DNA of 64,000 nucleotides from Mastacembelus armatus (Eukaryota; Chordata; Actinopteri; Synbranchiformes; Mastacembelidae): the NCBI RefSeq assembly GCF_900324485.2, contig NC_046647.1, positions 23,058,464 through 23,122,463 of the forward strand. The letters are read 5' to 3'. The first letter of the stretch is position 1. Each line of letters opens with the position of its first letter. A program made the translations under genes and the position numbers. This document shows, one piece after another, positions 19,882 to 31,353 of the stretch. Under the pieces are notes generated by a model. That model saw nothing but the letters and a program-made list of their open reading frames with translations. It was not told the DNA's origin and made no database searches.

Positions 19882-21505
19882 CAGTGGGTACGGAAAGTAT
19901 TCAGACCCCATTAAATTTTTCACTCTTTGTGTCATTGCAGCCATTTGCCAAAATCAAAAAAGTTCATTTTATTTCTCATTAATGTACACTCAGCACCCCA
20001 TCTTGACAGAAAAAAACAGAAATGTAGAAAGTTTTGCAAATTTATTAAAAAAGAAAAACTGAAATATCACATGGTCATAAGTATTCAGACCCTGTGCTCA
20101 GTATTGAGTAGAAGCACCCTTTTGAGCTAGTACAGCCATGAGTCTTCTTGGGAATGATGCAACAAGTTTTTCACACCTGGATTTGGGGATCCTCTGCCAT
20201 TCTTCCTTGCAGATCCTCTCCAGTTCTGTCAGGTTGGATGGTGAACGTTGGTGGACAGCCATTTTCAGGTCTCTGCAGAGAAGCTCAAGTGGGTTTAGGT
20301 CAGGGCTCTGGCTGGGCCAGTCAAGAACGGTCACAGAGTTGTTGCGAAGCCACTCCTTTATTTTAGCTGTGTGCTTAGGGTCATTGTCCTGTTGAAAGGT
20401 GAACGTTTGGCTCAGTCTGAGGTCCTGAGCACTCTGGAAGAGGTTTTCTTCCAGGATATCTCTGTACTTGGCCGCATTCATCTTTCCTTCAGTTGCAACC
20501 AGTCGTCCTGTCCCTGCAGCTGAAAAACACCCCCACAACATGATGCTCCCACCACCATGTTTCACTGTAGGGATTGTATTGGGCAGGTGATGAGCAGTGC
20601 CTGGTTTTCTCCACACATACCGCTTAGAATTAACGCCAAAAAGTTCAATCTTGGTCTCATCAGACCAGAGAATCTTATTTCTCATAGTCTGGGAGTCCTT
20701 CATGTGTTTTTTGGCAAACTCTATGCGGGCTTTCATGTGTCTTGCACTGAGGAGAGGCTTTTGTCGGGCCACTCTGCCATAAAGCCCCGACTGGTGGAGG
20801 GCTGCAGTGATAGTTGACTTTGTGGAACTTTCTCCCATCTCCCTACTGCATCTCTGGAGCTCAGCCACAGTGATCTTTGGGTTCTTCTTTACCCCTCTCA
20901 CCAAGGCTCTTCTCCCACGATTGCTCAGTTTGGCTGGACGGCCAGGTCTAGGAAGAGTTCTGGTCATCCCAAACTTTTTCCATTTGAGGATTATGGACGC
21001 CACTGTGCTCTTAGGAACCTTGAGTGCTGCAGAAATTCTTTTGTAACCTTGGCCAGATCTGTGCCTTGCCACAATTCTGTCTCTGAGCTCCTTGGGCAGT
21101 TCCTTCGACCTCATGATTCTCATTTGCTCTGACATGCACTGTGAGCTGTAAGGTCTTATATAGACAGGTGTGTGCTTTTCCTAATCAAGTCCAATCAGTT
21201 TAATTAAACACAGCTGGACTCCAATGAAGGAGCAGAACCATCTCAAGGAGGATCAGAAGAAATGGACAGCATGTGAGTTAAATATGAGTGTCACTGCAAA
21301 GGGTCTGAATACTTATGACCATGTGATATTTCAGTTTTTTAATAAATTTGCAAAACTTTCTACATTTCTGTTTTTTTCTGTCAAGATGGGGTGCTGAGTG
21401 TACATTAATGAGAAATAAAATGAACTTTTTTGATTTTGGCAAATGGCTGCAATGACACAAAGAGTGAAAAATTTAAAGGGGTCTGAATACTTTCCGTACC
21501 CACTG
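19882..21505 (-). mobile_element. Full-length Tc1-like transposon
   Basis: 1,624 bp between TA dinucleotides (19,880-19,881 and 21,506-21,507), with inverted repeats of about 210 bp starting CAGTGGGTACGGAAAGTATT. The motif GTATTCAGACCC occurs at the outer and inner ends of each repeat, the IR/DR arrangement of fish Tc1 elements. It holds one uninterrupted transposase gene. The right part and its flank are duplicated at 1-1,114. Confidence 0.96.
20098..21135 (-). CDS. Tc1-family transposase (345 aa)
   Basis: Cut-and-paste DNA transposase; binds the inverted repeats and inserts at TA. Residues 1-120 hold two helix-turn-helix DNA-binding parts with a GRPAKL linker around 65-70. The catalytic triad is visible: D159 (LWSDETK), D250 (FQQDNDPKHT) and E284 (SPDLNPLE). 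D250 and E284 are separated by 33 residues, whereas the family has 34: the segment after PKHTA reads KIKEW and seems one residue short of the usual form. The usual Trp after NPIE.L is Cys (LLCRDL). The frame is open over the normal full length, so it is young, but activity is doubtful. Confidence 0.95.
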   Translation of the reverse strand: MSEQMRIMRSKELPKELRDRIVARHRSGQGYKRISAALKVPKSTVASIILKWKKFGMTRTLPRPGRPAKLSNRGRRALVRGVKKNPKITVAELQRCSREMGESSTKSTITAALHQSGLYGRVARQKPLLSARHMKARIEFAKKHMKDSQTMRNKILWSDETKIELFGVNSKRYVWRKPGTAHHLPNTIPTVKHGGGSIMLWGCFSAAGTGRLVATEGKMNAAKYRDILEENLFQSAQDLRLSQTFTFQQDNDPKHTAKIKEWLRNNSVTVLDWPSQSPDLNPLELLCRDLKMAVHQRSPSNLTELERICKEEWQRIPKSRCEKLVASFPRRLMAVLAQKGASTQY

Positions 21506-21623
21506 TATATACTCAAGTAATATATATATTACTTGAGTATATATAATACCATTGTGTAATGCATGATAGACACAACAGGTTACCTTGAAATGTTTTTACC
21601 TTGTGTCGGCTCTGCTGGGTGAG

Positions 21624-21806
21624 CCACCTGTTTGTTTCACAACTGGATGCGTTCAGATATTGCAGCATTGACAAAGTGCTGTTGTGGTACACCAGTTTCA
21701 CTTTACAATACACACATTGTACAGTGTTCTCATTGTTTTTAAATTTGAAATGATCCCAAACTTTGGGCATTTTCTGCCTGTTATGGACGGTTTCGCTCTC
21801 TGCCAT
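21624..21806 (-). pseudogene. BED zinc-finger fragment of a hAT (ZBED-like) transposase, copy 2
   Basis: Second copy of the fragment at 435-617, with one or two amino-acid changes (YNRQ to HNRQ). The full Tc1 lies immediately downstream on the same strand, so any 3' part of this hAT gene would have been separated by it. Confidence 0.6.
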
Positions 21807-22029
21807 AGCGCCAAGTTTTGATAGTGAAATGCGTTGTGCAACATGATTATGGTCCATGTGCAACAATGATCCCTTGGTGGAGCAGGTCCGATAACACAAG
21901 TCATAGTATTCAAATGAATCTTCAAGTCAAAGAATTTCCTCGATTTCCTCGTCAGTTTCATAGAATGCGTATCTTTCACTTTGTCGTGTGCGTCATTATC
22001 AATAATGGTCTTTCCTGCTGAGTGTGTGT

Positions 22030-22196
22030 GTCGTTCTGATGTTCCATGCATATGTTGGTACCTGCCCACTTTTTCCCTCTTCATCAGATGAGATGTAGAT
22101 AATCAGGAACCTGTGTGTCATCACACACAATATATTATGGTCTGTGTGGCTGCAGAGAACACAACACCACACTTTGTCGTCCTCAACGTTTCAAAG
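22030..22196 (+). other. Probable noncoding leader exon, unit 4
   Basis: Leader block with donor TTTCAAAG|GTAAAT. After 22,303 the flank differs from the other units, so unit 4 is a separate lineage joined to the common leader. Confidence 0.5.
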
Positions 22197-22797
22197 GTAA
22201 ATTTTATATGACATTACTTTTTTATTCTAGTGTAGCTGCATTGGTTCTATTGCTCTGATAGTACAACTGATACAAATATTTAGAAATCAGTAAGTTTACA
22301 TTTTCTAGCTTTCTAACAAGGGGAACCAGGAAATATGTAGACAGGGAAAAATCACATTTGATTTCATAATTTTTCTCTTCTGTTGAATAAAATGTTAAAT
22401 TCTAAATATGCTTGTGCAGCAAACAAAGGTTGCTTTGTAGAATTCCATACAATGGAATCATATCAAAACAAATGCAAACAAACATGTAAATGAACATGCA
22501 AACTAGAAAACAATGTGGTCATCTACAAGGAAACAGTTAAACACGGGACTTTTAAAGTCTGTTTTTTTTTACAACTCAGATTTACTACATATTATATTAA
22601 ATGTGTCTAATGATAACAGCAATTTACAGTATATTGCATTTTCATTCAATCATTTTACTACTGAAATGAAAAGCACTATAAGTCATTTTATCAGAGTAAT
22701 TTCTTGTTATAAGTTACCTCCTGTCCCAAACTACAGATCTCACTGAAGAGCAGAAAATTTAAAAAGCAACGTGTCTCCTGAAAGCAATAACTTTGAA

Positions 22798-23852
22798 ATG
22801 GAGCCAATTCCTACTCCAGTAGTGTCCGTGATGTGGATAGTTACCACCGTTGGTCTTCCGTTGACACTACTGGCCATCGGCAGTCTGTTTACTGTGGTGT
22901 GTGCATCACGACTCACACTTTGGACATTTAGAGACGTATCTCCTGAACTGCAGCTGTTCAACATGTTTACAACTGTTTTCTCTTTTTTTTTACCCATGTT
23001 CCCCTGCAGGTGCGAAATGGTCATGTTGCTCAAATCTTTGTCATCAACCTCCACATCTCTGACCTCATCAGGATCTGCTGCATTACTTATGGGCTGATTG
23101 AACCTGACTCCTTTAGGACTGACCCCTGTGATGTTATTTACTACGGTGCTCTGATGTGCAGTGTTGGCTTCATGATGTGTATTGCCCTGGAAAGGTGAAT
23201 ATTTTTATTTACAGGTTGTTTGTACTAGAAAACCATCAATACAAAACACCTTTATCACCTCCACAACACTATTAATGTGTTTATCTTGTGTTTCAGGTAT
23301 TTGCTCATCGTCTGGCCGCTGTGGTACCGTTTGAACCGGAGTATCAGAGACTGTGTGTTACTTTGTGTCATAGTCTGGTTGATTCCTTTCATCCCGATGA
23401 CAGTTTACTTTTTGAATTCTTTAGGCACAATCAGCATCTCTGTCACTTTTTTCCTCCTTCCCCTCCCTGTGTTCGTCTTCTCCCTGGTTGGAACCCTCAA
23501 ATCTCTGTCTGCTTCGACCTCGGTCTCCTCTGAGGAGAAACGACGAATTGTGGGAACTGTGGTTGTGGTGCTGTTTAGTTACATGCTGCTGTTTGTGCCT
23601 GTAATCAGTTACTTAATCATATGCAGAGAAAGCTTTTGGCGATGTGATTCAGATCATGGTTTTTCTAATTTTGCTGGAATCTGTGTCATGTTCCATCCTC
23701 TGTTAAACTTGGTCCTGTATGTTTTCATGGGCAAAGGGGCCACAGACAAGCTGAGAGCTTTGCTGTGTTGTTGCAGGAAGGAAACCCAACGACCAAAGCA
23801 GCAGGTCCTGACTGTGAGTGGTGACAGAACAGGGACAGTCAGCTCCATGTGA
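22798..23852 (+). CDS. Class A GPCR, tandem copy 4 (279 aa, three exons)
   Basis: Exons 22,798-22,896, 23,010-23,194 and 23,297-23,852, with intron 1 only 113 bp. The N-terminus is short (MEPIPTP). It differs from copies 2, 3 and 5 in TM2-TM3 and in a longer third extracellular loop (CRESFWRCDSDHG, two Cys). It has CIALERY, PLWYR and LNLVLY at TM7: Asn is back at 7.49 but the Pro is still absent. The tail and 3' UTR are nearly identical to those of the other copies. Plasma-membrane receptor, ligand unknown; the Cys-rich loop may alter ligand choice. Confidence 0.84.
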
Positions 23853-24124
23853 GCAGAGAAGCAGGAGAGACAGGAAAGTGTAAGAATATTTGAACCCACT
23901 ATGTTATTCAACAGCTCAGTTCCTCTTTCTTTGTGTTCCATATTTGATTTGAAATATTCACTCATGTAATCAATAGTTTTTATAGAAAATGCATCTCATG
24001 TCCTTTGGGTTTTCTAGTTTTGCCGACACATTGTAGCTGCTTTTTCTTTATTAATATTCACTCTGTCATATTCATTATTGGATTGTTTGTATGTGGAAGT
24101 CAGATAAAGTGAAACTACTTTATA

Positions 24125-24800
24125 CTTTATATTCTTCATTGGTTCCTGATGTTTAATTCATGTTTTGAACCTGGTGGTTTTGTCAGTTATGAAGTGAATA
24201 AACCCAGTTTTCCCTCCATCCTGTGTCTTTGTGCTGTCTGCGTCTGGGTCCACAGCTGATTATCACACACAGGTTGTGACAGTGCAGTTTTTGTGTAACA
24301 CCTGTGAGGTTGTCCAACAGCACTGAACAGCCGTCATCATGCAGAGACACTGGGCCGTGGCTTTTTATAGCCCCTGTACAATAATGTTCTCACACGTATC
24401 TGAACCATCATCACTGTGATATCTGTCATCATCATCATCACACATAAGAAAGACGATCATCGATCACTGTGTAACGCTCATATTGAAAAGGACCCAGCAG
24501 AGTCCAAACTACAGCGACTTCTAAGTCATGGATTCATTTTGAAACCAGCTGTGATGAAGCATCAGTCTGTTCTTTGTGGCTTCTCTGTTGATGCTGTTCT
24601 AGCTCACAGGAGCTAACTTACTAAATCTGACTTCCAGTAAAATGAATCATGACGAAAATGACAAGTGACATAAAAAAATTGTTTAATGTTGAAACATTAT
24701 TGAACAGAAAAGTAACATCAGGAAACGTTTGTGTTATTGGAAAAAATGTCACAAGTTCAATAAAAATCGGAAACGACCATAAAATCCTGTAAGACTGAAA
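24125..24800. repeat. Shared downstream segment, copy after GPCR 4
   Basis: Same as 7,080-7,760, with a shorter CAT run (24,425-24,442) and small indels. No gene seen in it. Confidence 0.8.
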
Positions 24801-24979
24801 ATAAGAATGAAGACGTTTCACAGTAATGAGCTGAGTGATGATACATTTTTTACTTGTTTAACACAGACTAGTTTCATTACTAGATTTTATATCATTAAAA
24901 TTATGTTTCATAATTATTTTCTGTTTTTAATATTGAAATATTTGCTGTTTTATAGTATGTTTTTCACTTTATCAATAAT

Positions 24980-25169
24980 GGTCTTTCCTGCTGAGTGTGT
25001 GTGTCGTTCTGATGTTCCATGCATATGTTGGTACCTGCCCACTTTTTCCCTCTTCATCAGATGAGATGTAGATAATCAGGAACCTGTGTGTCATCACACA
25101 CAATATATTATGGTCTGTGTGGCTGCAGAGAACACAACACCACACTTTGTCGTCCTCAACGTTTCAAAG
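24980..25169 (+). other. Probable noncoding leader exon, unit 5
   Basis: Leader block with donor TTTCAAAG|GTAAAT. Its following intron (25,170-26,004) is uninterrupted and shows the site into which the DIRS inserted in unit 3. Confidence 0.5.
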
Positions 25170-26089
25170 GTAAATTTTATATGACATTACTTTTTTATTC
25201 TAGTGTAGCTGCATTGGTTCTATTGCTCTGATAGTACAACTGATACAAATATTTAGAAATCAGTAAGTTTACATTTGCCATGTATTTCTAAGATAACAGA
25301 ATTAAATGTGTAGTCTGTGGCACAAAGCTGGGGACCTGTGTACTATTCACCTGAGCTGGACAATCATTAAGTTTGATTTCATTTGTTTTCTGTTTTGTGT
25401 TAAATATAATTTTGATCCCTGGGAAATTAAAGTTCTGTTTCTAACTGTGTACGGAGAAAAGTATAAATAATAAAAACATGGTAAAAATAAAATATATGAA
25501 AAGTAAAATTTAGAAAAAGCTAAAGGTGAAATTGTATGTTCCTATTTAGAGATATAATATGTGATGTTTATAAAAAGAGAAATTCAAACAATGATGCAAA
25601 TGAAGATGCAAACAGATTCAAAATGAGGTCGGCTGTGAACAATAGAAGTACAGTCATACTGTGGTTAAATACTCGTGTTGTTTTTGATCAGAATGTTCTT
25701 ATAATCTATGTAGTCGGACAATAAAAACAAATGCAGTCTGATCCATCAGCCTCCATTAAACTGTGTGAACCTGCAGATTGAAATGTTTATTCAGAAATTA
25801 GAGCCATAAATAAATGGCATTCATTCATAAAACACTGTGATTAAAGCTGTTGCTGCTCACACAGCCACAGTGTTGGCACAGAGACTTATATACTAAATGT
25901 CTTTAATAAGAAGAAGACACATTGTGTTTTCAGTTCTTTTGTCATATTACTACTGAAATGAAAAGCACCATAATTCATTTTATCATAATAATTTGTTGCT
26001 ATAGGTTACCTCCTATCCCAAACTACAGATCTCACTGAAGACCAGGAAAGTTCAACATCACCGTGTTTCAGGAAAGAATTAACAGTGAA

Positions 26090-27695
26090 ATGAAGCCAGA
26101 CCGTAATCCAATAAACATCATTATTTTGGTGATCAACAGCCTCGGCCTTATTTTGACAGTACCGGCCATCTGTGGACTGTTCACTGTGGTACGTACGTCC
26201 CAGCTGACACTTCTGTGTTTCTGTCTGTGTGTGAAGGACATTTAGGGTCTTTGCAGAGCTGAAGCAGGTTTCAGGGCTGGGAGAACTGGATGTTTCTAAT
26301 GAGACTGTCAGTCATCACTGATTAATATGGATTTGAAAAGGAAAGAAACAGAGGCCTCTCAAGGTGGGAAACAAAGTCAGGATTAGGAATTAGTTTTGTC
26401 AGGACTCCTGCCCTGGTCCTGTCATCTTCCTCTAGTCTCCTTCCATCCACCAGATGTTCTTGGACTTTCTCAGATTCACCTGTCCTCCAGTTTTCCTTTC
26501 CCTTATCAGATCCTCTGCCTATAAACCAGCCCAGTCTCCCCAGTCACTTCTTAGATTATCATGTTGACTCTGGTTCTTGTCATTTCCCTGTTTCTGGGCC
26601 TGGTTACCTGTAGATCCTGCTCATCATTATTTCTGTCAAACTCAGATCCCTGGACCTGCCTGCTTCATGTGCAGCCTCATCCCTGTGCCCCCAACATGGC
26701 AGGATTTATTCATCTTAACTCTAACAATAACAATCTGCCACAGTGTGTCAGAGATACTGACGATATTAAGAACATTTAGATTTTACGTGTGTTTGCTCAA
26801 CGTGTTGCAAACGTGATCAGTGTCGTCCACACCTGTTCATCATGTTGACAACTCTTTTTAAGTTTTTGTCCATGTTCTCCTGCAGGTGCAAAAGGATCAT
26901 GTTGTTCCGATCTACGTCATCAACCTCTTCATCTCTGACCTCATCCAGATGTGCGCTATGATCGCAAACGTTGCAGTGCCCAAGTTTCTTAATGGCATCT
27001 TGTCTTATCTTTACATTCTTGGTGTGATGGCCCGTGCTGCCTTCATGATGTGTGTGGCCCTGGAAAGGTGAATATCTGTCTCTCCAGGATGTGAATACTG
27101 TTTCATCAGGAATGTGCTGTATGATGATGCCCACACTATTTATGTGTTTGTGTTTTATTTCAGGTATTTGGTCATCGCCTGGCCACATTGGTACCAATTC
27201 AAACGAAGTGTCACAACCTCTGTGCTAATTTCTCTCATAGTCTGGCTGTGTCCTTTTGTTGCTTTCATAATGTACATTTTTACACCTGGGATGTACAACG
27301 TCTTCACCACCTTTTTCCTCCTTCCCTTCCCTGTGCTCGTCTTCTCCCTGGTTGGAACCCTCAAATCTCTGTCTGCTGCCATCTCAGTCTCCTCTGAGGA
27401 GAAACGACAAATAGTGGGAGCTGTGGTTTTGGTCCTGTGTAGTTACATGCTGCTGTCTGTGTCCGTCATCATTTTCTTCCTCTTTCTTAGGGACAATCCT
27501 GCCCTTTCTCTTGTCTTTACAATTTGCAGCTCGTTCAGTCCCCTCCTAGACTTGGTCCTGTATGTTTTCATGGGCAAAGGGGCCACAGACAAGCTGAGAG
27601 CTTTGCTGTGTTGTTGCAGGAAGGAAACCCAACGACCAAAGCAGCAGGTCCTGACTGTGAGTGGTGACAGAACAGGGACAGTCAGCTCCATGTGA
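26090..27695 (+). CDS. Class A GPCR, tandem copy 5 (270 aa, three exons)
   Basis: Exons 26,090-26,188, 26,886-27,067 and 27,164-27,695. It is the closest relative of broken copy 3 and keeps the full TTTT run in exon 1, so the frame is open. LERY, PHWYQ, DLVLY and LLCCCRKE are as in the family; the N-terminus is short (MKPDRNP). Homology to the common 3' UTR stops 30 bases after the stop, at GTGTAAGAA, which marks the end of the homogeneous array. Intron 1 contains the repeat-like stretch shared with copy 3. Confidence 0.84.
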
Positions 27696-28314
27696 GCAGA
27701 GAAGCAGGAGAGACAGAAAAGTGTAAGAAGAAATGCAGCTAAACAAACATTTCAGAAGAGAAGAAAGGTGCTGCCTTCAGGGACAGAGTCACTAATAGAT
27801 AAACACATGTGACAGTAGAGAACAGGAGGTTTTCATCATCTCAGTAGAACATCAGCTGCTGAAGGTTCAGGTTCTGTTTAAAAGGCTTTTCTCTGTGACA
27901 GTAGCAACCATGGTTCTAATTAGTTTTAGCTGCAAACTAATGTTATCTTTGTTAAACACACTATATTTCTCAATATTAAAAATTCTCTTTCATTATATTT
28001 GGTGTGCTCTCTTTTAAGAGATTCATACATCTGAAAGTTCATCTCATGTCTGAATGATTTTTACTTTCTCCTACACATTTTAATTTGATTGTTTACATCA
28101 TGGTTTAGTTCATGTTTAGTTTTATGGGGAAATTAAAAAAACTATTTGAGTTCCTGACAGTTATTAAGACACTAAATGCAAATTGTGCCAAAGTTTATGT
28201 GAGCACTGTATGTTTTAGTCTTCACTTGTGCTCATGTCATTTTTGACTGGTTCGTTCAGGTCTTTCTTACATTGTTACCCTGATCATGCCTACAGTTGTG
28301 TATGTGTACTACAG

Positions 28315-28495
28315 GTATCTTGTCATGACATGGCAGCTCATCACAGCCTCTGTGGTCATGTCTTGTCTTTGTTATGGTCTGTGCTCTTTCCCTTGGATCT
28401 CCGTCTTGCTTCTCCAAAGCCCCATTTGTTTCCATCTTAGTCACCTGTGAAGAAAAAAAACAAGTAATCATGGAAGTTTTATGTTATGCAATTCT
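28315..28495 (+). pseudogene. Decayed GPCR exon 3 relic
   Basis: After an acceptor CTACAG the sequence reads GTATCTTGTCATGACATGGC, as exon 3 of the array (R-YLVI-W), then matches VSVLI..IVW. After an internal loss it matches the block coding LKSLSASISVSSEEKRR (GTTTCCATCTTAGTCACCTG then TGAAGAAAAAAAACAAGTAA). Several stops and deletions. No exons 1 and 2 recognised upstream. A lost member of the array. Confidence 0.7.
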
Positions 28496-28499
28496 GTTC

Positions 28500-29300
28500 T
28501 GGCCCAGGAATATTCAGACTCAGCTGACACAGAGATCGACAGGGCGCTCAAACAAGTCCAGTCAAGTTTTCTGAAGGCACAATATCAATGACCCAATGAC
28601 TCGCAGGCTTTATAGGCCAACAACGTCATAGTCTGAGCTGTCTGTGTAGACAGTGCTACTCATCCACTGTGTATTAGCACATAAGGAAGAACTTAATGGG
28701 GAAACCACTGGCAGGGACAAACAGTCACCTCTGGGCGTGTGAGAAGAGAAAATGCCTGATCCAGTACATGTCTCAGCTGGTGACAAAGCTCTCAGCCTGG
28801 GGAATATTCCAAACCAAGTCTGGACATGTTCTCTCTCAACACTCAGGTTATTAAGTGCCATTACTGTCTGGAATACAGGCTAATCATGGTAATGTCAGCT
28901 TTATTGCTTTATCAGTCTTATTTAATACTAGTGTTTCTCTCACTACCACAGGTTTACTCACAGGTCACAATAAGGTGAATACATTTGGGTCTTCAGGTGG
29001 CTGTCTAGTAGTTCAGTCCCTAAGTTTGACTGTGATTGTTGCATCACTTCCCACTGTCTGTTCTCACTCTACCATTGAGAACAAACGTAAGCACTTTGGT
29101 CTGTTTGCATCACGTCACAAACTGGACTTTTATTTGCAGGTTTAAATTAAAACACAACCCAAAGAAAAAGTGTTGGTTTGTCTTTGTTTAAGCCGCGTTA
29201 AACCAAACAAGGTTCTCATACTGTGCAGTAAACCAGGCACAGTTTGGAACGTGTTGAAGTTCCTGCATGTCAGCACTTGTCACATTACTCCAGACTGTGT
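28500..29300. other. Spacer, no gene seen
   Basis: No open frame with family resemblance and no recognised repeat. The end leads into the probable leader exon of the next receptor. Confidence 0.4.
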
Positions 29301-29913
29301 CTTAGCACAGGAGAAAGCAGTACACTCTGGTGAGGGAACCACAGCCCTCCAGCTGTCTAAGGTAAGGTGTCTGTTGCTTTACTTGTCTTAATTTAGAGAA
29401 TATCTAAAACATAAGACCTGTAAATATATTGAAACAAGGAATGTAAATGAAAATGTTTAGCTGAGGGCTGTTGGCGTATTCTTCCTTTAATGTTGCTGTG
29501 TGTGAAATACAAGTATCCAGCCGTGTGGGAATATAAATAAGTTGAGATAATAGCAAAAACATGCAGAAAGACATTGGAATAATAAAATTGGATGAAAGAA
29601 TAGAAATTAGGTCAATTAAAGAAAAATGACAAAGCGGTCATTGGTTATAAAGAGTCTTAAAGGCAGGGTACAGGTTACATAAGGCTTTACCCCAAAAAAT
29701 AAAAATACTTCGTTTGAGGTTTTTCTTTGTAACTTCAATCCCAAAACTGTAATATATTTTGAAATGTAATTAAAGATTTATAGTTTTTAAAAGTTTGATC
29801 TGATTCTCTCGAAACAAATGAAACAGTCAGCCTGTAACTTCAGCTTGATAAAATGTTGGTGTCTTCATATGTATTCTAGGTAAATAACTCTGCCCCAGGT
29901 CTCACCCTGAAGA

Positions 29914-31353
29914 ATGGCTCTTCAGTACTCTCACACCACCACACAGCAAACTTTGGATCCCAGCAACATGTCCAATGTCTGCTCTGAAACCAGCACCAAA
30001 CCTGGACTGTTCATGGACGTGGTGACCATCATAATCATTTGTGTTGGCCTCCCTTTGACCCTGCTGGCCATCTATGCTGTTTATTCTCTGGTGTGTTCAC
30101 TAAGACTGTGGTTTTTTTATTTACCGTATGTATCATGTCTATTGCTCTGTCTGTCTGTGAAGGATCTGGTCTGGCCTGGTACTGTTAGTAACAACCCAAA
30201 GCAAAACATCATGCTTATCACAGCTTATCACAGCGAACTGTACAACAGTGCTTTGATGTTTTTCTGCAGAAAATGAAGCCTGGTAACGTTGTGGATCTCC
30301 TGGCCTTCCTTCACTGGCTCCATGGGGCTGCTGGTTTAGTTGTTTGTGACATTCATAAATGTTATCATGCTAACGTTACCTAAGATGGTGAGCACAGCAA
30401 ACATTAGCTGCCAAACACCAGCATGTTCCCACTGTGAGTGTGTTGGCATGTAGCTGAAAACACCACTGAACGGCCTCAGCCCAGAGTTAGAAAGACACGT
30501 GATGTGTCGTCCAGAAGATGTTTACAGCTGTTTTGTTTACGTCTCCCAATGTTTTTCCTGCAGGTGGAAAAAGACCGTGCTGCTCCGGTCTACGTCATCA
30601 ACCTTCTCATTTCCGACCTCGTCCAGCTCTGCTGCATGATCGCTGAGGTGGCACAACCAAAGCATGTGCAGATCCACGATGTCTTCTTTTATATCTACTA
30701 TTTTGGGGTGATGGCCAGTGTTGGCTTCATGGTGTGTATCGCCCTGGAAAGGTAGTTATCAGTCCAGTGTGTGTGCGTCTCCTGTTGTATCCAACCATCT
30801 TCTTATTACGTCAGTCTGATGCCGTGTGTCTGTCTTGTATTACAGGTATTTGGTTATCGCCTGTCCGCTGTGGTACCGCTTCAGACGGACCATCAAGATC
30901 TCTCTGGTGGTCTGTGGCGTGGTCTGGGCCCTTCCTCTTTTCTATATTCTCCCTGTGTTTTTAGAGGTTAATTATGAGGTCTCCCTAATTATCTTCGCCA
31001 TCTTCTTCCTGCTTCCATACCCCCTGTTCATATTCTTCCTGGCCGGGACCCTTAAAGCCCTGTCTGCTGCCAGCCGTATCCCCCCTGATGAAAAGAGACG
31101 GATTGTGGCCATTTTGGTCCTGGTGCTGCTAACTTACACGGTGCTGTTCCTGCCTGGTATTATTTGGTCCTTGATAAAAAAAGCCAGAACTGACAGGATC
31201 TTCTGTTATCTGTCATACACCATTATCAAGTTCAGTCCTCTTGCAGATTTGTTTCTGTATGTCTTCCTTAGGAAAGGGGCAGTAGACAAACTTTTGGCCT
31301 CTCTCTGCTGTTGCAGAATAGACACCAATTACATCAACAGACCAACAGCATGA
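29914..31353 (+). CDS. Diverged class A GPCR of the same family (290 aa)
   Basis: Exons 29,914-30,090, 30,564-30,751 and 30,846-31,353, with the same intron phases (0 and 2) as the array. A leader exon probably ends at 29,361 (CTAAG|GTAAGG), joined to 29,880. The N-terminus is longer, with an NMS sequon and a Cys. It has CIALERY, PLWYR, DLFLY at TM7 and LCCCR. The shared 3' end of the array is absent: the tail differs (IDTNYINRPTA), and the UTR is unrelated. It lacks the TM3-ECL2 disulfide cysteines. It probably keeps the ancestral form from which the array expanded. Family and ligand unassigned. Confidence 0.87.

Larger units (their letters stand above)
21190..22303. repeat. Duplicated tract, copy D (partner 1-1,114)
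   Basis: See 1-1,114. Because the Tc1 end lies inside the tract, the Tc1 insertion predates this copying event. Here the Tc1 is complete. Confidence 0.93.
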
